A stretch of 64,000 bases of DNA from Amoebidium appalachense. Lineage: Eukaryota > Ichthyosporea. Under the pieces are notes generated by a model. The model was not told the origin of the DNA, ran no database searches, and saw only the letters and a program-made list of their open reading frames with translations. Positions 52,846-64,000 of the stretch are shown here, piece by piece (the stretch's first letter is position 1; the number at the start of each line of letters is the position of its first letter). The stretch spans positions 5,952,001 through 6,016,000 of the forward strand of contig CAVNZM010000004.1 in NCBI GenBank assembly GCA_963693365.1, given 5' to 3'. The position numbers and the translations under genes are program-made.

Positions 52846-53304
52846 CCCCCTTTCGCCCATGTTTCTCAGCTCTGATTTCTAACAAGGTAATAGTGTGCGG
52901 GAACACTTGTAACGTAAGGGAGAAGTGAACCAAGGGTAAATTGATTAGAACGGAAGATGCCTCTCTTCACCCCCCCCCCCCCCCCCCCCCCCCCCCCCAC
53001 CCTTCCTCACCCCCTGGCTGGTATTCCTGTTGAGTCACGCTTTTTGAGCAACCCCGGTCGTCTTTGCGCAAGCCGGAGTGACTAATTTTTTGTAAACAAA
53101 TGACGGGTTGAGAACCACACGGGAGAGGTTAAAGAGTCGGAAAGCCCGTTCATTTGTGAATGCTTGGGAACTCCATGATTATGGACTCTGCTCAAGTGTC
53201 TTGTCTCCTCCTTTTATTTAATCCATTTTGTGCACATACAATTCCCCCCTCCCCACCCCCTCTACCCCCCCCCCCTCCCCCCCCCCCCCCCCCCCTCCCC
53301 CCCC

Positions 53305-53335
<31 letters not shown>

Positions 53336-53756
53336 AGACGCACACACGGCCTGTGCTCTTGCAGGTGTGCAGTGTGAGTGCACACACTTACTGACAGATG
53401 TTTATCGCACCTAATGGCCCTGTGCTAAACTGCAGTGCTTGTATTAGATACCCTGCATGCCGAATTCCTTCCTTTGCCCTGCCCTAACCACGACAACCAT
53501 ACACAGACGCCACATTAAGCACATTATCATCTGGTTGCAAATATCCGTTTTTTGGCATGATTGTGCATGTTGTTCGATTCATACTGCACTTTTCTTTTTC
53601 CCAGGGGCGTTTTGGTTAGCTTTTTTGCGTTGGTATGCACTCTAAGAAGTGATTCTTTTTGTAATTCACAAGACAGGAGACTTGTACTCTTCTCCTTTTT
53701 CCCACTGTGTCTCAGCGTGTTCCGGGTTGCCCTTTTGCGCTGTTATACGCTCTAAG

Positions 53757-53791
<35 letters not shown>

Positions 53792-54060
53792 AGTGCACAA
53801 GACCGGAGACGTGTGCATCTCGATCCTGCACGAGCCCGGGGAGGACAAGTACGGGTATGAGAAAGCAAGTGAGCGCTGGCTGCCCATTCACACGGTCGAG
53901 ACCATTCTTATCTCCGTCATCTCCATGCTGTCCGACCCCAACGACGAGAGCCCCGCAAACCTCGATGCCGCGGTACGTACACAGATGCATGGGCGTTTAT
54001 AAGTACACACGGGCAGATAGTAGCACGTGCATTATGTGCACACACACATGATGCACACAT

Positions 54061-54149
<89 letters not shown>

Positions 54150-54665
54150 TACACACACGTGCGCGCACACGCAGACATTTGTGTGCACAGACATGCCATG
54201 CACACGCGCACACATATACATGCATGTGCACACAGGCTGCATCTTTTAGTTTGTGCTGTGGTGCTCCGAACAGGTGTATGTGCAGGAGCTTATGCGTGTG
54301 GCCGTGCTAACACCCGTGCGTGTGAGGGTGTGCATCAAATGCACGCACATCACACAAACACACATGGGCGTAGATACAAGCAAGTGAGAAGGGGAAGGGG
54401 GGGGGGGGAGGGGGGCTGTGCGCACATGCATTACAAGGGGGCTGTGTACACATGCATTACAAGTATGCACACAATGACACTTGCACACCCTATCCTTTCT
54501 GTCTCCATTTTTTACCCTAATGATTGCACTCTCTTGCCAATCGATCCGGTGGGCTGTTCTTTTCGTTTCTTCTCTCTCTCTCTTTTCTTGGTGGAGAGGG
54601 TGGCATGGTGCAAAGGTCTGGCCGCTTGTTGTAATAGACTCTCTCGAATCCATGTTTTCGGTGCC

Positions 54666-54698
<33 letters not shown>

Positions 54699-54734
54699 AC
54701 CACCACCACCACCAACCCCAACCCCAAAGCACAT

Positions 54735-54827
<93 letters not shown>

Positions 54828-55072
54828 CATCCAAGAAACACAACCACACACAAAACCATTCGGTCCTTAGAAACACAACCACACACAAAACCACCCGGTC
54901 CTTAACGCCAACCATCACTAGCCGTTTGTGTTTCCAAGCACCGTTGCTCGGTCCTTTTCTTACTCGTGGTCTTTTTTTTGCACACGAGCAGAAGGAATGG
55001 CGGGAGAACAAGGAGCTTTTTAAGAAAAAGGTGCAAAGGTGTGTGCGCAGGAGTCAGGAGGAATGCGATTGA
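51524..55072 (+). CDS. UBE2G1: Ubiquitin-conjugating enzyme E2 G1, complete, 5 exons
   Basis: Exons: 51524-51575, 52125-52227, 52665-52762, 53794-53972, 54992-55072. They sum to 513 nt, giving 170 aa with a TGA stop; I recall human UBE2G1 as the same length. E2 enzymes accept ubiquitin from E1 on a cysteine and pass it to substrates with an E3; the G1/Ubc7 class is linked to Lys48 chains. Visible: [36 protein letters not shown], the HPN motif (82-84), catalytic Cys92 in [14 protein letters not shown], the acidic-loop insertion typical of this class ([13 protein letters not shown]), and [13 protein letters not shown] near the C-terminus. All junction phases agree. The acceptor of exon 4 follows about 30 T residues, which makes it the strongest pyrimidine tract in the window. 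Confidence 0.97.
53038..53250 (+). repeat. Distant relative of the hairpin repeat (UBE2G1 intron 3)
   Basis: GAGCAACCCCGGTCGTCTTTGC resembles the AAGCAACCCTGCTCGTCTTTG segment of family A. ATTATGGACTCTGCTC further on resembles the GGATGGGCTCTGCTT core. It is bounded by C-runs on both sides. Similarity is partial and judged by eye. Confidence 0.45.
54062..54822. repeat. Two long (CA)n tracts in UBE2G1 intron 4
   Basis: CA runs at 54062-54144 and 54739-54822, with a C-run at 54667-54698 followed by ACC units. The intron is 53973-54991. The 54841-54900 stretch repeats ACACAACCACACACAAAACCA twice. Confidence 0.9.
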
Positions 55073-55723
55073 GCCCAACACAACGTGGTAAACACATAAT
55101 GCTCCACCCCTGCCGAATGCTCCCCTCCATTATATGCACCTTGTCAATGGCTTTTTTAAACTGCTGCCGGCTGCCCAGGCCACCTTGTTTGCACTAGATT
55201 GTTGTAGGATAGGTATTGGACACAGAGGTTGGAAACAGTGAATAATTGTTGTCGTTTTTGGTGGTCGTTTATGTGTGATCGAGCATATTTGGTGTGGCTT
55301 TTCTGTTGCAGTATTTAGTATACAGTAGTCGGTTGAGAGTTTTGGTCATGCATAGCATTTCATGTACGCTCATAATAGTATGGCATTGTCAGCCTCGTTA
55401 TTATAACGGAGGAATATGAATGATTGATTGTCGAAATGATAACCCAGCACGCCTATAGTAAAGTAATATCCATAATATTCGTGTACATCAGAAAGTGTCG
55501 GTCTGCTGGTCTGTGTCCCTGCCAGATATATATGGATGTTCCCCGATATCTTACTGATACAGAGAGGTGACCACTCTTTCCCACAAGCAATTATTCAACT
55601 GCACACATACACTCGGTCAATTCGCGCACACACCCACATGACCCCTGATTACCACCACCACAACCACGTACCACCACGAGCCTCCCCCCCCCCCCCCGGC
55701 ACCCTTCCCCCCAATAACACGCG

Positions 55724-55758
<35 letters not shown>

Positions 55759-56328
55759 CGCACGCGCACGCGCACACACACACACACACCGAGCACTCCG
55801 GTTCAATCCATCTCTTTCCCACAGTGAATCCCACTTCTCACCCTCTCTCCCTCCGAATCGTACTCAACTCTATTTCCAGCACGTTGGTTATCACCCTGAT
55901 GCTGTTGTGCATTTGCGTCCATATACACGGCTTATCAGGCCTTGTACATGTATTGCGCTGTTCTTTCTCTTTGTCCATGTACTTCCCCCCCCCCCCACCC
56001 CCCATAACACACGCACACTTTTCACATCTTCAGTTTTCCCCTCGGACCAGTTTTGGAGTGCTCGGTGTGCCATGTGGCGGGGGGATAATAGCCTGTACAG
56101 GGTGTAATCGTTGCACTGACTTGCTGTACGGCATGATCATAACCATTACGAAATACCAATTCACCAGGCACACGACTAGAAGAATGCCAGTACCTATTAT
56201 AGCTATATTTGTGCTCCAATCATACTGATAGCCCGAGAAAGACCAGCAGCACACTGTTAGTGTTCACAAGTAGTGCTGCCTAACGCTTATGATGTTGCCG
56301 ACTTATCGGCCCATGGCCACACGAGAAA
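55073..56328. other. Interval downstream of UBE2G1
   Basis: Possible UBE2G1 3' sequence, then AT-richer DNA with CA/CG repeats at about 55725-55790. No gene was recognised. Confidence 0.5.
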
Positions 56329-57222
56329 TTATATACACATGCTTGGAATTATCCTGCAGCTGGAACTACCGTGCATGTCGGGCTTGCATATTCCACAACA
56401 GACTCTGTCGGCCCGGCAGGCGAAGTACAGCCGACAGCCACCTCGGCGGTTTTCTGAATTTTTCGAATCGTGGTGCATGAGCTTTGATGCTTCGAGTTGT
56501 GTGCTGTGCTGTGTGTTTGCTTCGGCAATCGCACTTGGGGCAGCCAGCCCCGATGCAAGGTCGTGTGTGTGCTCGCTGCTTGGAATTCGTGCATGTGAAG
56601 GTGGGCTGGCAAACAACGTGTAACCCGTGTGCCCGTAGTCGAATTGTGTGTATGTGGCACCTAGATCACGCTTGCACTTGCTGATTGTGCTCGAAACCGT
56701 GCTCATCAAAGGTGTGGAAGGAGGAATCTCGGACGGATGAGCACGTGCAAGCACACTATCCAACCCAAGAAGAATGGCAATACCCAAGTGCTCATCTACT
56801 TGCAAGGGATGCCAAGTTGAATCTGTGTACACAACAGGCTCTGAGGTATCTGAAGGGGGCGACGACTGCGGTGTAAGCACGTGTGAAGTAAGTGTAGGTG
56901 AAGATGACGCGGACAGATATAAACGGTATGTTTTAGTGGGTGTGATTGAAAAGACCGGGCGACACTCGCTTGTACCATCGGTTGAAGAGGTGGTGGAGGT
57001 GCACATCGTTGCGTCTGGTACTGTTGCAAGCACACATGCTGATTTGGCTTTGGCCTTTTCCTGCCGGATAACCTCAGACTCCCAGTCGACCGGTAGTGAG
57101 GGTTTCACTTTTGCTGATGGTGGAGCGGGGCTCGACTTGTGTGCGTCATGCTGGAGCGAAGAGGACGATGAATGAGGAACGAATGTTGATACTGGGCGAG
57201 GCTGGGGCAAAGTGCCTTGCAT
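56329..57222 (-). CDS. Possible Ser/Thr/Pro-rich protein or exon, minus strand
   Basis: An open frame of 297 codons from the first ATG at 57222; the frame stays open upstream to 57399. The product is rich in Ser, Thr and Pro and ends in a Cys-rich segment (CRLYFACRADRVCC, then CGICKPDMHGSSSC). No family is recognised. The interval lacks the microsatellites that mark introns here, which favours coding. Its relation to the ORF at 58471-57851 is unresolved; they are in different frames and I could not find a convincing intron. Chance opening is possible. Confidence 0.35.
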   Translation of the reverse strand: MQGTLPQPRPVSTFVPHSSSSSLQHDAHKSSPAPPSAKVKPSLPVDWESEVIRQEKAKAKSACVLATVPDATMCTSTTSSTDGTSECRPVFSITPTKTYRLYLSASSSPTLTSHVLTPQSSPPSDTSEPVVYTDSTWHPLQVDEHLGIAILLGLDSVLARAHPSEIPPSTPLMSTVSSTISKCKRDLGATYTQFDYGHTGYTLFASPPSHARIPSSEHTHDLASGLAAPSAIAEANTQHSTQLEASKLMHHDSKNSENRRGGCRLYFACRADRVCCGICKPDMHGSSSCRIIPSMCI

Positions 57223-57850
57223 GCTGGGACACTTTCCATTCTGGAACAATGTCGTGGGTGTAGTAGGGATGTGTGTAACGAACCCAGTGGTGGTGCTGAC
57301 TCCCGGGCTGAGAATCACTGTGTGCTCGTGTTGCTGCTGCGTCCAAACATCAGCAGGCTGCGCCCCGGTGTTTGGCAGCACACTCGATTGGGTGCGCACG
57401 TGCAGCCGAGCACAGCTTGTTACTCGCTGTTTGTGGCTGGCTTCCTTTGCTGCTCGAGCATGGGGTAAGTTGGTTTTGGTGCGCCTAAAGGGAGGCGTGA
57501 GGGGCAGGGAAGGTCGCCGCTGGAAACGGGGGGGGCTTTGCGTTCTGTGGTGCCGGAGTGTGTGGTATTGCTGGTGTGTGACCCCTGACTTTCATATCTC
57601 TGACGTTTTCACTTCGAACTCTCTTGACTTTTTCAGCGCCCTTGTGAGGCCTCGGAGATGGAGGGACTTCGGTTGCTCTCGAGGTCGCGTCCTTTGACGT
57701 CGACGGAGCCGGTGTATTCTGAATTGGTGTGTTTCTCTTGATTGCAAGCAAAGCAGTGTTGAAGAGAGCGATGCTGGGGGCATCAGCCTGCCGTGGCCGT
57801 GGGTTTTGACCCTGGAGCAGGGTAGAACACCGGGGCACTTGCTCCTTGGT

Positions 57851-58471
57851 TCAATCATCCGACACTGAAGATTGGGTGACAGTTGACCTTGCAAAGTCCG
57901 ACGGTGATAGTACGTCAGAATCTGGAGCTCCGGCGGAAGCGTGGGCTCGTTTGAGCATATCTGGACTACAGACGAGGAGGCGTGGCTGTGTGGGCACATC
58001 GGAATCCTTGACTCCGACGGGAGTGTGTAGTTGTGGGGGGAGACCATCGACATGAGTGTGTGGCTGTGTGGACGCTTCTGGAACGCCTGTTATTTCGGTG
58101 GCTGGAACAGAGAAGACGGTGGTCTGTTTCAAGGTCGCATGCACACTGCTTGAAGGCGTGTGGAAGTTGGCTTTGGTTTCTGTGTAGTCGCAGTCACTCG
58201 TGGCAGAGCTTTGACTACTACGACCCACAGCCTCTTCTCTCTCATCCCCGGTGGACAACGCCTCATCCTCCCAACAATCCGGCACCTCCCTGTCTACCAA
58301 GCACACAATCTCCTCCCCGGTGGACAACGCCTCATCCTCCCAACACTCCGGCACCTCCCTGCAAACCAAGCACATACTCTCCTGGGGATGACACACACAT
58401 GTCTCGGGAGGCTTCGAGATGAGCCTTCTAGCATCACGTTCTCTCCTTCTTTCTTGTTCTTCACCTCCCAT
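57851..58471 (-). CDS. Possible acidic repeat-containing protein or exon, minus strand
   Basis: An open frame of 206 codons from ATG 58471, beginning with a charged MGGEEQERRRERDARR. It contains two in-frame copies of a 23-residue unit ending in CWEDEALSTG(E/D)E and preceded by CLVxREVPxC. The underlying DNA repeat has a 69-bp period (about 58250 and 58319). A repeat length divisible by three, with substitutions that keep the frame open, supports coding. An in-frame stop at 57851 is followed by another open stretch (57838-57485) in the same frame, so an intron or a broken gene is possible. Confidence 0.4.
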   Translation of the reverse strand: MGGEEQERRRERDARRLISKPPETCVCHPQESMCLVCREVPECWEDEALSTGEEIVCLVDREVPDCWEDEALSTGDEREEAVGRSSQSSATSDCDYTETKANFHTPSSSVHATLKQTTVFSVPATEITGVPEASTQPHTHVDGLPPQLHTPVGVKDSDVPTQPRLLVCSPDMLKRAHASAGAPDSDVLSPSDFARSTVTQSSVSDD

Positions 58472-59403
58472 TCTGAAACAACCAGCTCTAGCGAGGGCAG
58501 TGTCGTTATTGCGCTTTCCAACGACGAAGGGCACCCTTACCAGGTCGTGAAAGTAACGTTAACAACACATCCTCGGGTTTTTCTGCTATACTAAAGCACC
58601 AGATGCACTGAACTGGAATATATGCACTTTCTCTATACCCTTATACACGTTTCCTTACGGACACATTGAAAACTTCATCGGAGAGTTTTCCGTGCACGAA
58701 AACCGTGAACTGACCTTTCAAACGAGAGTGGATCACCTTCCAAATATGGTAGGCAAAAAAGCATAGAGAGGGTCCAGCCAATAGGAATGTCCTAAAGCTA
58801 TCTAAATTTGGAACCATATGTGCGAGATTACGTAATCGTGGCATCATAAGACGCTCTGAGTCTCTGAGTGGAGCTTCACGCGTAACGGTTGACGACACAC
58901 ACTGTGTGCCAAGTTGTGATCACGTGAAGAGAGTCACTATGTATCTGGAACATGCTGGTGTGTACATGTGCGCGTACACATTACACACGTGAACAAGCTG
59001 AACGGTGCATGGCGTTTATGCATTCGTACCTGCGTATGTGCACACACAGCACTGGCTTTGCATTGCGTGTGCACGTGATACAGTGGGTGCTCATGTGAAT
59101 GTGGCATACACAGTGCGTCAGAAAAGCCGCTGGGAGACAGCACTCAAAGTGACTTCCACCGCCACGGGCAATATCGCCCCACTATGCCTTCCGCTCCCCA
59201 CCACTCCCAAAACACACACACACGCACACACACGCGTGCGCGCGAACACACACACATGCACACACGCACGCACACACGCACGCACGCACGCACACATGCA
59301 CGCAACACCTGCACTACCACCACCAGCACCACCCACTTCACCCCATACCCCACCTCCCCCCACTCCCCCACACACCCATCCATCCACACACACACACGCA
59401 AAC

Positions 59404-59491
<88 letters not shown>

Positions 59492-60347
59492 CCCCCCCCT
59501 CCCCACCCCTCAAACACCCAGTGGTCACCCACCCATCCCTTCCAGCGTGGGTAGCGCACCGATCATTTTTTGGGCCACGAGAAGCAGCAAGAGCAGGAGT
59601 CCAGATTTAATCGTATTCCCTCAGCGTTCATTCATAATCGTACAACTTGGTTTTCGTGCTAGGATAAGATGTGGATGGTAGCCAGTCTAATATAATTGGC
59701 TTGACTAGGGCAGGACCCAACCACATCAGCAGAGTAGAAGGAAATTATTTCATGTGAGGCCCTGAGTTATGCCTCAAAAAACAGATCAGTATTGCTGATA
59801 AATCTTTGATAGCTTACACCCGCGCTCTAAGTTCTGCTGATGTGGCTGGGCTCTAAGGACTATCAAACATGTTCTTCTGGATCAATGGTTCTGGATATCA
59901 TCCCGGAGATCTTGAAAACAGAATGTGGAACACACGTGTGCACACACGTACACAAAAGCAAGCGGCATGCCCCCCCTTGTCCCCCCCTCCCTTGACCATC
60001 CCGCCCCACTTCTTCCGGCCTCCCCCTTCCCCCCTTCCCGGGCCCCAACCCCCCCCTTCCCCCCTCCCCTCCCAACACACACACAAACACAACACACACA
60101 CACACACAAAAGCACGCGACAAACAAACGAACAAACAAACCAACCAACCAACAAACAAAAAACAAAAAGCAAAACGAAACAGCAACCTCTTAAGGCCCAA
60201 CACAATCTATGCGGGATGTGGCTTTGCCTTGAGAATTTGGGGAGAGACAGCCTAATAGTGCAAAGATTTGCCCGGTGTCCCCCCCCCCCCCCCCCCCCCC
60301 CCCTCCCCGGGCGGGGCCAGCCTCTTCTCTCGAATTATCAAATCTAA

Positions 60348-60870
60348 CAGTGTTAGGAGGGGATTTAACGAGGATGAAACCATGCAATTGTGGCGATCGG
60401 GCAGAAATTCAATTCATATGAAAAACAGGTTACCGGTTACGTCGAGAATGATTGAAGGTACACCAATTCATATGCGTTAAAGCTTTAATTTTTGCATCAT
60501 AATTATGTAAATATTGTTTTCTTCAAACGTTCAGTACAGAAAAATTATAACTCAATTGGTTCAGCCTCAGCGACTGAAAAACCAACTGCACGAAATCTGG
60601 TACGTTTTAAGAGTGCCAAAATGTACCAGATTTGGTGCAGTCGCAATGGTTTTTCGGTTGCTGGCGCTGAACCAATTGAATTATAAATTTTCTGTACTGA
60701 ACGTTTCAAGAAACATTATTTACATAATTACCATACAAAAATTATAGCTCTAGCGCATAATTGGTGTACCTTTTTACTCTCGACGTAACTTCCTGTTTTT
60801 CATATGAATTCTGCCCGGAGACCGATCGCCACAATTTCATGGTTCCAGCTACCTTAAACCAATCTTACTG
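60348..60870. mobile_element. Long imperfect inverted repeat (foldback/MITE-like element)
   Basis: Two arms of roughly 240 bp face each other about a centre near 60611, where AAATCTGGTAC and GTACCAGATTT flank a loop of under 20 nt. Matching arm segments include TTGTGGCGATCGG with CCGATCGCCACAA, TCATATGAAAAACAGG with CCTGTTTTTCATATGA, and CAGTACAGAAAA with TTTTCTGTACTG. Outer ends read CAGT and ACTG; exact limits are approximate and no clear target duplication is visible. No transposase ORF is present. Confidence 0.8.
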
Positions 60871-61719
60871 CGGAAATTAATTTAGGCAGGCATAACTGAA
60901 ACCTCGCAGCTAATTTGCATTCCTTTGCATTCAAAGGCAGCGGCAGCAATCACTGTTATTGTCCATTGCAATGTGTGGTGGAGGCACCAGGCTCGCCCAT
61001 TAATTAATTTTATTATCGACACTACATACAGAGGTAGGTAGCAGGCGAGATGCTATGCATATCGATAGCATGATAACGGTATGATCTAAGGAAGGACTTA
61101 CCATACTTAAAAATAAAATATAGCTATTTGCGTGGAGCGGGCAATGTGGAGGCGGGAGTGCGTCCCAAGAAATATGCCTGACTTGTGAGGTGGTACCCAT
61201 CCACACATACACGATGGAAAATGCAACAAATAGTAATAAAAGTAAAAAACAAACGTCAAACATCCATGAACATGTACAGTGCAATTACCATCTTGTGTCG
61301 TTCCAAAGGTTTTGTGCTTTGCGTGAGCGCACGTGTCTGCCATCCCCACGTGCACATGTCTACGATGCATGCACATGCATGTTGCAGTGCACACATATGC
61401 ATTCTTGCGATGAAGTCTATGCGTGGAGGGGCACACACACCTCCACCGCACCTACTTTGTAAATCCAGCCCCCCCCCCCCCCCCCTCCCTCCCCCCCCAC
61501 AAAAAAAAAAAAAAAAAAAAAAAAAGAGGGCCTGTGCGAACAGGTAAGATTCACGGGGTTTTCAACAGCGACTACTATTTATACGTTCACAAAATCCTTC
61601 ATGTCGGGCTCAATGTAGCGGGTCTGGCCAATGCCTCTATGCATCCGTCATGCTATCGTCGGGTATTTGACTGGTTTTTTTTTGTTTTTTTTTGGGGGGT
61701 GGGGGGTGGAGGGGGGGGA

Positions 61720-61726
<7 letters not shown>

Positions 61727-61784
<58 letters not shown>

Positions 61785-62028
61785 AGGGAGAGGGAGAGGG
61801 AGAGGGAGAGGGAGAGGGAGAGGGAGAGGGAGAGGGAGGGGGAGGGAGGGAGGGAGGGAGGGAGGGAGGGAGGGAGGGAGGGAGGGAGGGAGGGAGGGAG
61901 GGAGAGGGAGAGGGAGAGGGAGAGAGAGAGGGAGAGGGAGAGGGGGAGGGAGGGAGGGAGGGAGGGAGGGAGAGAGGGAGGGAGGGAGGGAGGGAGGGAG
62001 GGAGGGAGGGAGGGAGGGGGGGGGGGGG
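61727..62028. repeat. (GA)n, (GGGAGA)n and (GGGA)n purine array
   Basis: About 300 bp of pure purine on the plus strand, grading from GA to GGGAGA to GGGA units. It is followed by a G-run. Confidence 0.95.
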
Positions 62029-62168
62029 GTCATAGGGTCAGTGAATAGGCAGGGTGGAATGTCATTGTATCGTGCAGGCTACTACAAGTGTGCACCAAAT
62101 AAGAATAATGTACTACTCAAGACCCCTCCCCCCCCCCCCCCCCCGTCTGCTAAGGGGATCAGAAGAAT

Positions 62169-62204
<36 letters not shown>

Positions 62205-62331
62205 CCCCCTCCCCTTTTAAGATTCATAGACCCCTGCCCATGTTAATATTCGTAATGATGTGGTGTGTACTGTTTGATCGTTCTGACACGTCTGTCTTCC
62301 TCTTTTTCTCTCCTCCTTCAGAAGGGTGCGT

Positions 62332-62382
<51 letters not shown>

Positions 62383-62392
62383 GTAGGATCAT

Positions 62393-63297
<905 letters not shown>

Positions 63298-63541
63298 CTA
63301 GATTGCATACCAGACGTTAGATCGGCCAATCACAGCTCATACACCCTTAGATCTATGCATTCCTGTGCGTATGAACATGCATAACGACCGTGTATGACTA
63401 CACGGAGAGGGTGGTAAGGGGAGGGAGGGGGAGACGGAGTGGGGGGGAATGGAGGAAAGGGCATGGGGGGAGGGGGGAGGGGGGGGGGGGGGGGGAGTAT
63501 TGGTTAAGGGGCAGAGGGTGAACTGTCGGATTGGACTGCTG

Positions 63542-63611
<70 letters not shown>

Positions 63612-63624
63612 CTGTGTGTGCGTG

Positions 63625-63719
<95 letters not shown>

Positions 63720-64000
63720 CTGTGATCGTGTGTGTGTGAGTGTGAGTGAGTGAGTGTGTGTGTGTGTGTGTGCACGCGCACATGTGCGTAAGCGTGTGTG
63801 TGCATGCGCATGTGCACGTGTGTGTATGGCATTTGGACAGAATCGGAGTGTACATAGGAATGGCTATGATAACTTGACAAATCTGGTAATTCACAGGCCA
63901 TCTTTTTAGGAGGAGAACAGGAACCGAAGTGGAAGGGAAAAAAATAGAGGGGGAGTGGGTTGAGGCATGCGAAAGCAGGAGAAGGAAAAACAGAGGGCAA
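63298..64000. other. Upstream POLE2 intron sequence to the window edge
   Basis: Contains G-runs (63475-63495), (GT)n at 63544-63606 and (CT)n at 63627-63718. No further POLE2 exon is recognisable. Confidence 0.6.

Larger units (their letters stand above)
58535..62392. other. Interval between the minus-strand ORFs and POLE2
   Basis: It holds a CA-rich block (59218-59490, including (CA)n at about 59410-59490), C-rich sequence at 59970-60075, the inverted-repeat element at 60348-60870, a purine block at 61727-62028 and C-runs at 62127-62200. No gene was recognised. Confidence 0.55.

Noticed and set aside
61423-62220. 265-codon ORF rich in Arg, Glu and Gly
   Set aside because: It translates the GA/GGGA purine array; no non-repeat domain is present.

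Overview
This is nuclear DNA from a unicellular eukaryote, most likely a protist or alga; I cannot place it further. Coding sequence is broken into many short exons joined by GT-AG introns. The introns are crowded with poly-C, (CA)n/(GT)n and (CT)n tracts. TAA, TAG and TGA all end recognisable genes, so the standard code applies. UBE2G1 and POLE2 look animal-like, but that alone does not fix the lineage. There are no prokaryotic operons, CRISPR arrays or phage genes.

Layout. 35-6007 (+): complete HDDC2-type 5'-deoxynucleotidase, 8 exons, 225 aa. 8238-32323 (+): complete CLU/CLUH (clustered mitochondria) gene that I could thread through 36 exons to 1225 aa with every phase consistent. 36210-45587 (+): 11-exon gene for a 517-aa type I membrane protein (signal peptide, 12-Cys ectodomain, Pro/Thr/Ala stalk, one TM helix, acidic tail with a dileucine-type sorting motif) that I do not recognise. 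50358-48675 (-): first four exons of an unrecognised coiled-coil-like protein, head-to-head with 51524-55072 (+), a complete UBE2G1 ubiquitin-conjugating enzyme of 170 aa. 58471-56329 (-): microsatellite-poor stretch with long minus-strand ORFs of uncertain status, one holding an in-frame 23-residue tandem repeat. 63297-62393 (-): last two exons of POLE2 (DNA polymerase epsilon subunit B), whose upstream exons lie beyond the right edge.

The genes are housekeeping genes with no evident shared pathway. The unusual content is in the introns. A family of intronic repeats carries a conserved hairpin with tRNA-promoter-like boxes and ends in poly-C. Every copy I found lies inside an intron and in the sense direction. 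One locus is a 452-bp tandem triplication. Microsatellites run straight into splice sites: (CA)n into 3' sites, (GT)n out of 5' sites. C-runs tend to follow the direction of transcription. Two inverted-repeat elements resembling non-autonomous DNA transposons, a 7 x 76-bp minisatellite and a duplicated exon/donor junction are also present.

All gene models come from reading and splicing by eye. Exon junctions are supported by phase agreement and family alignment from memory, not by transcripts.
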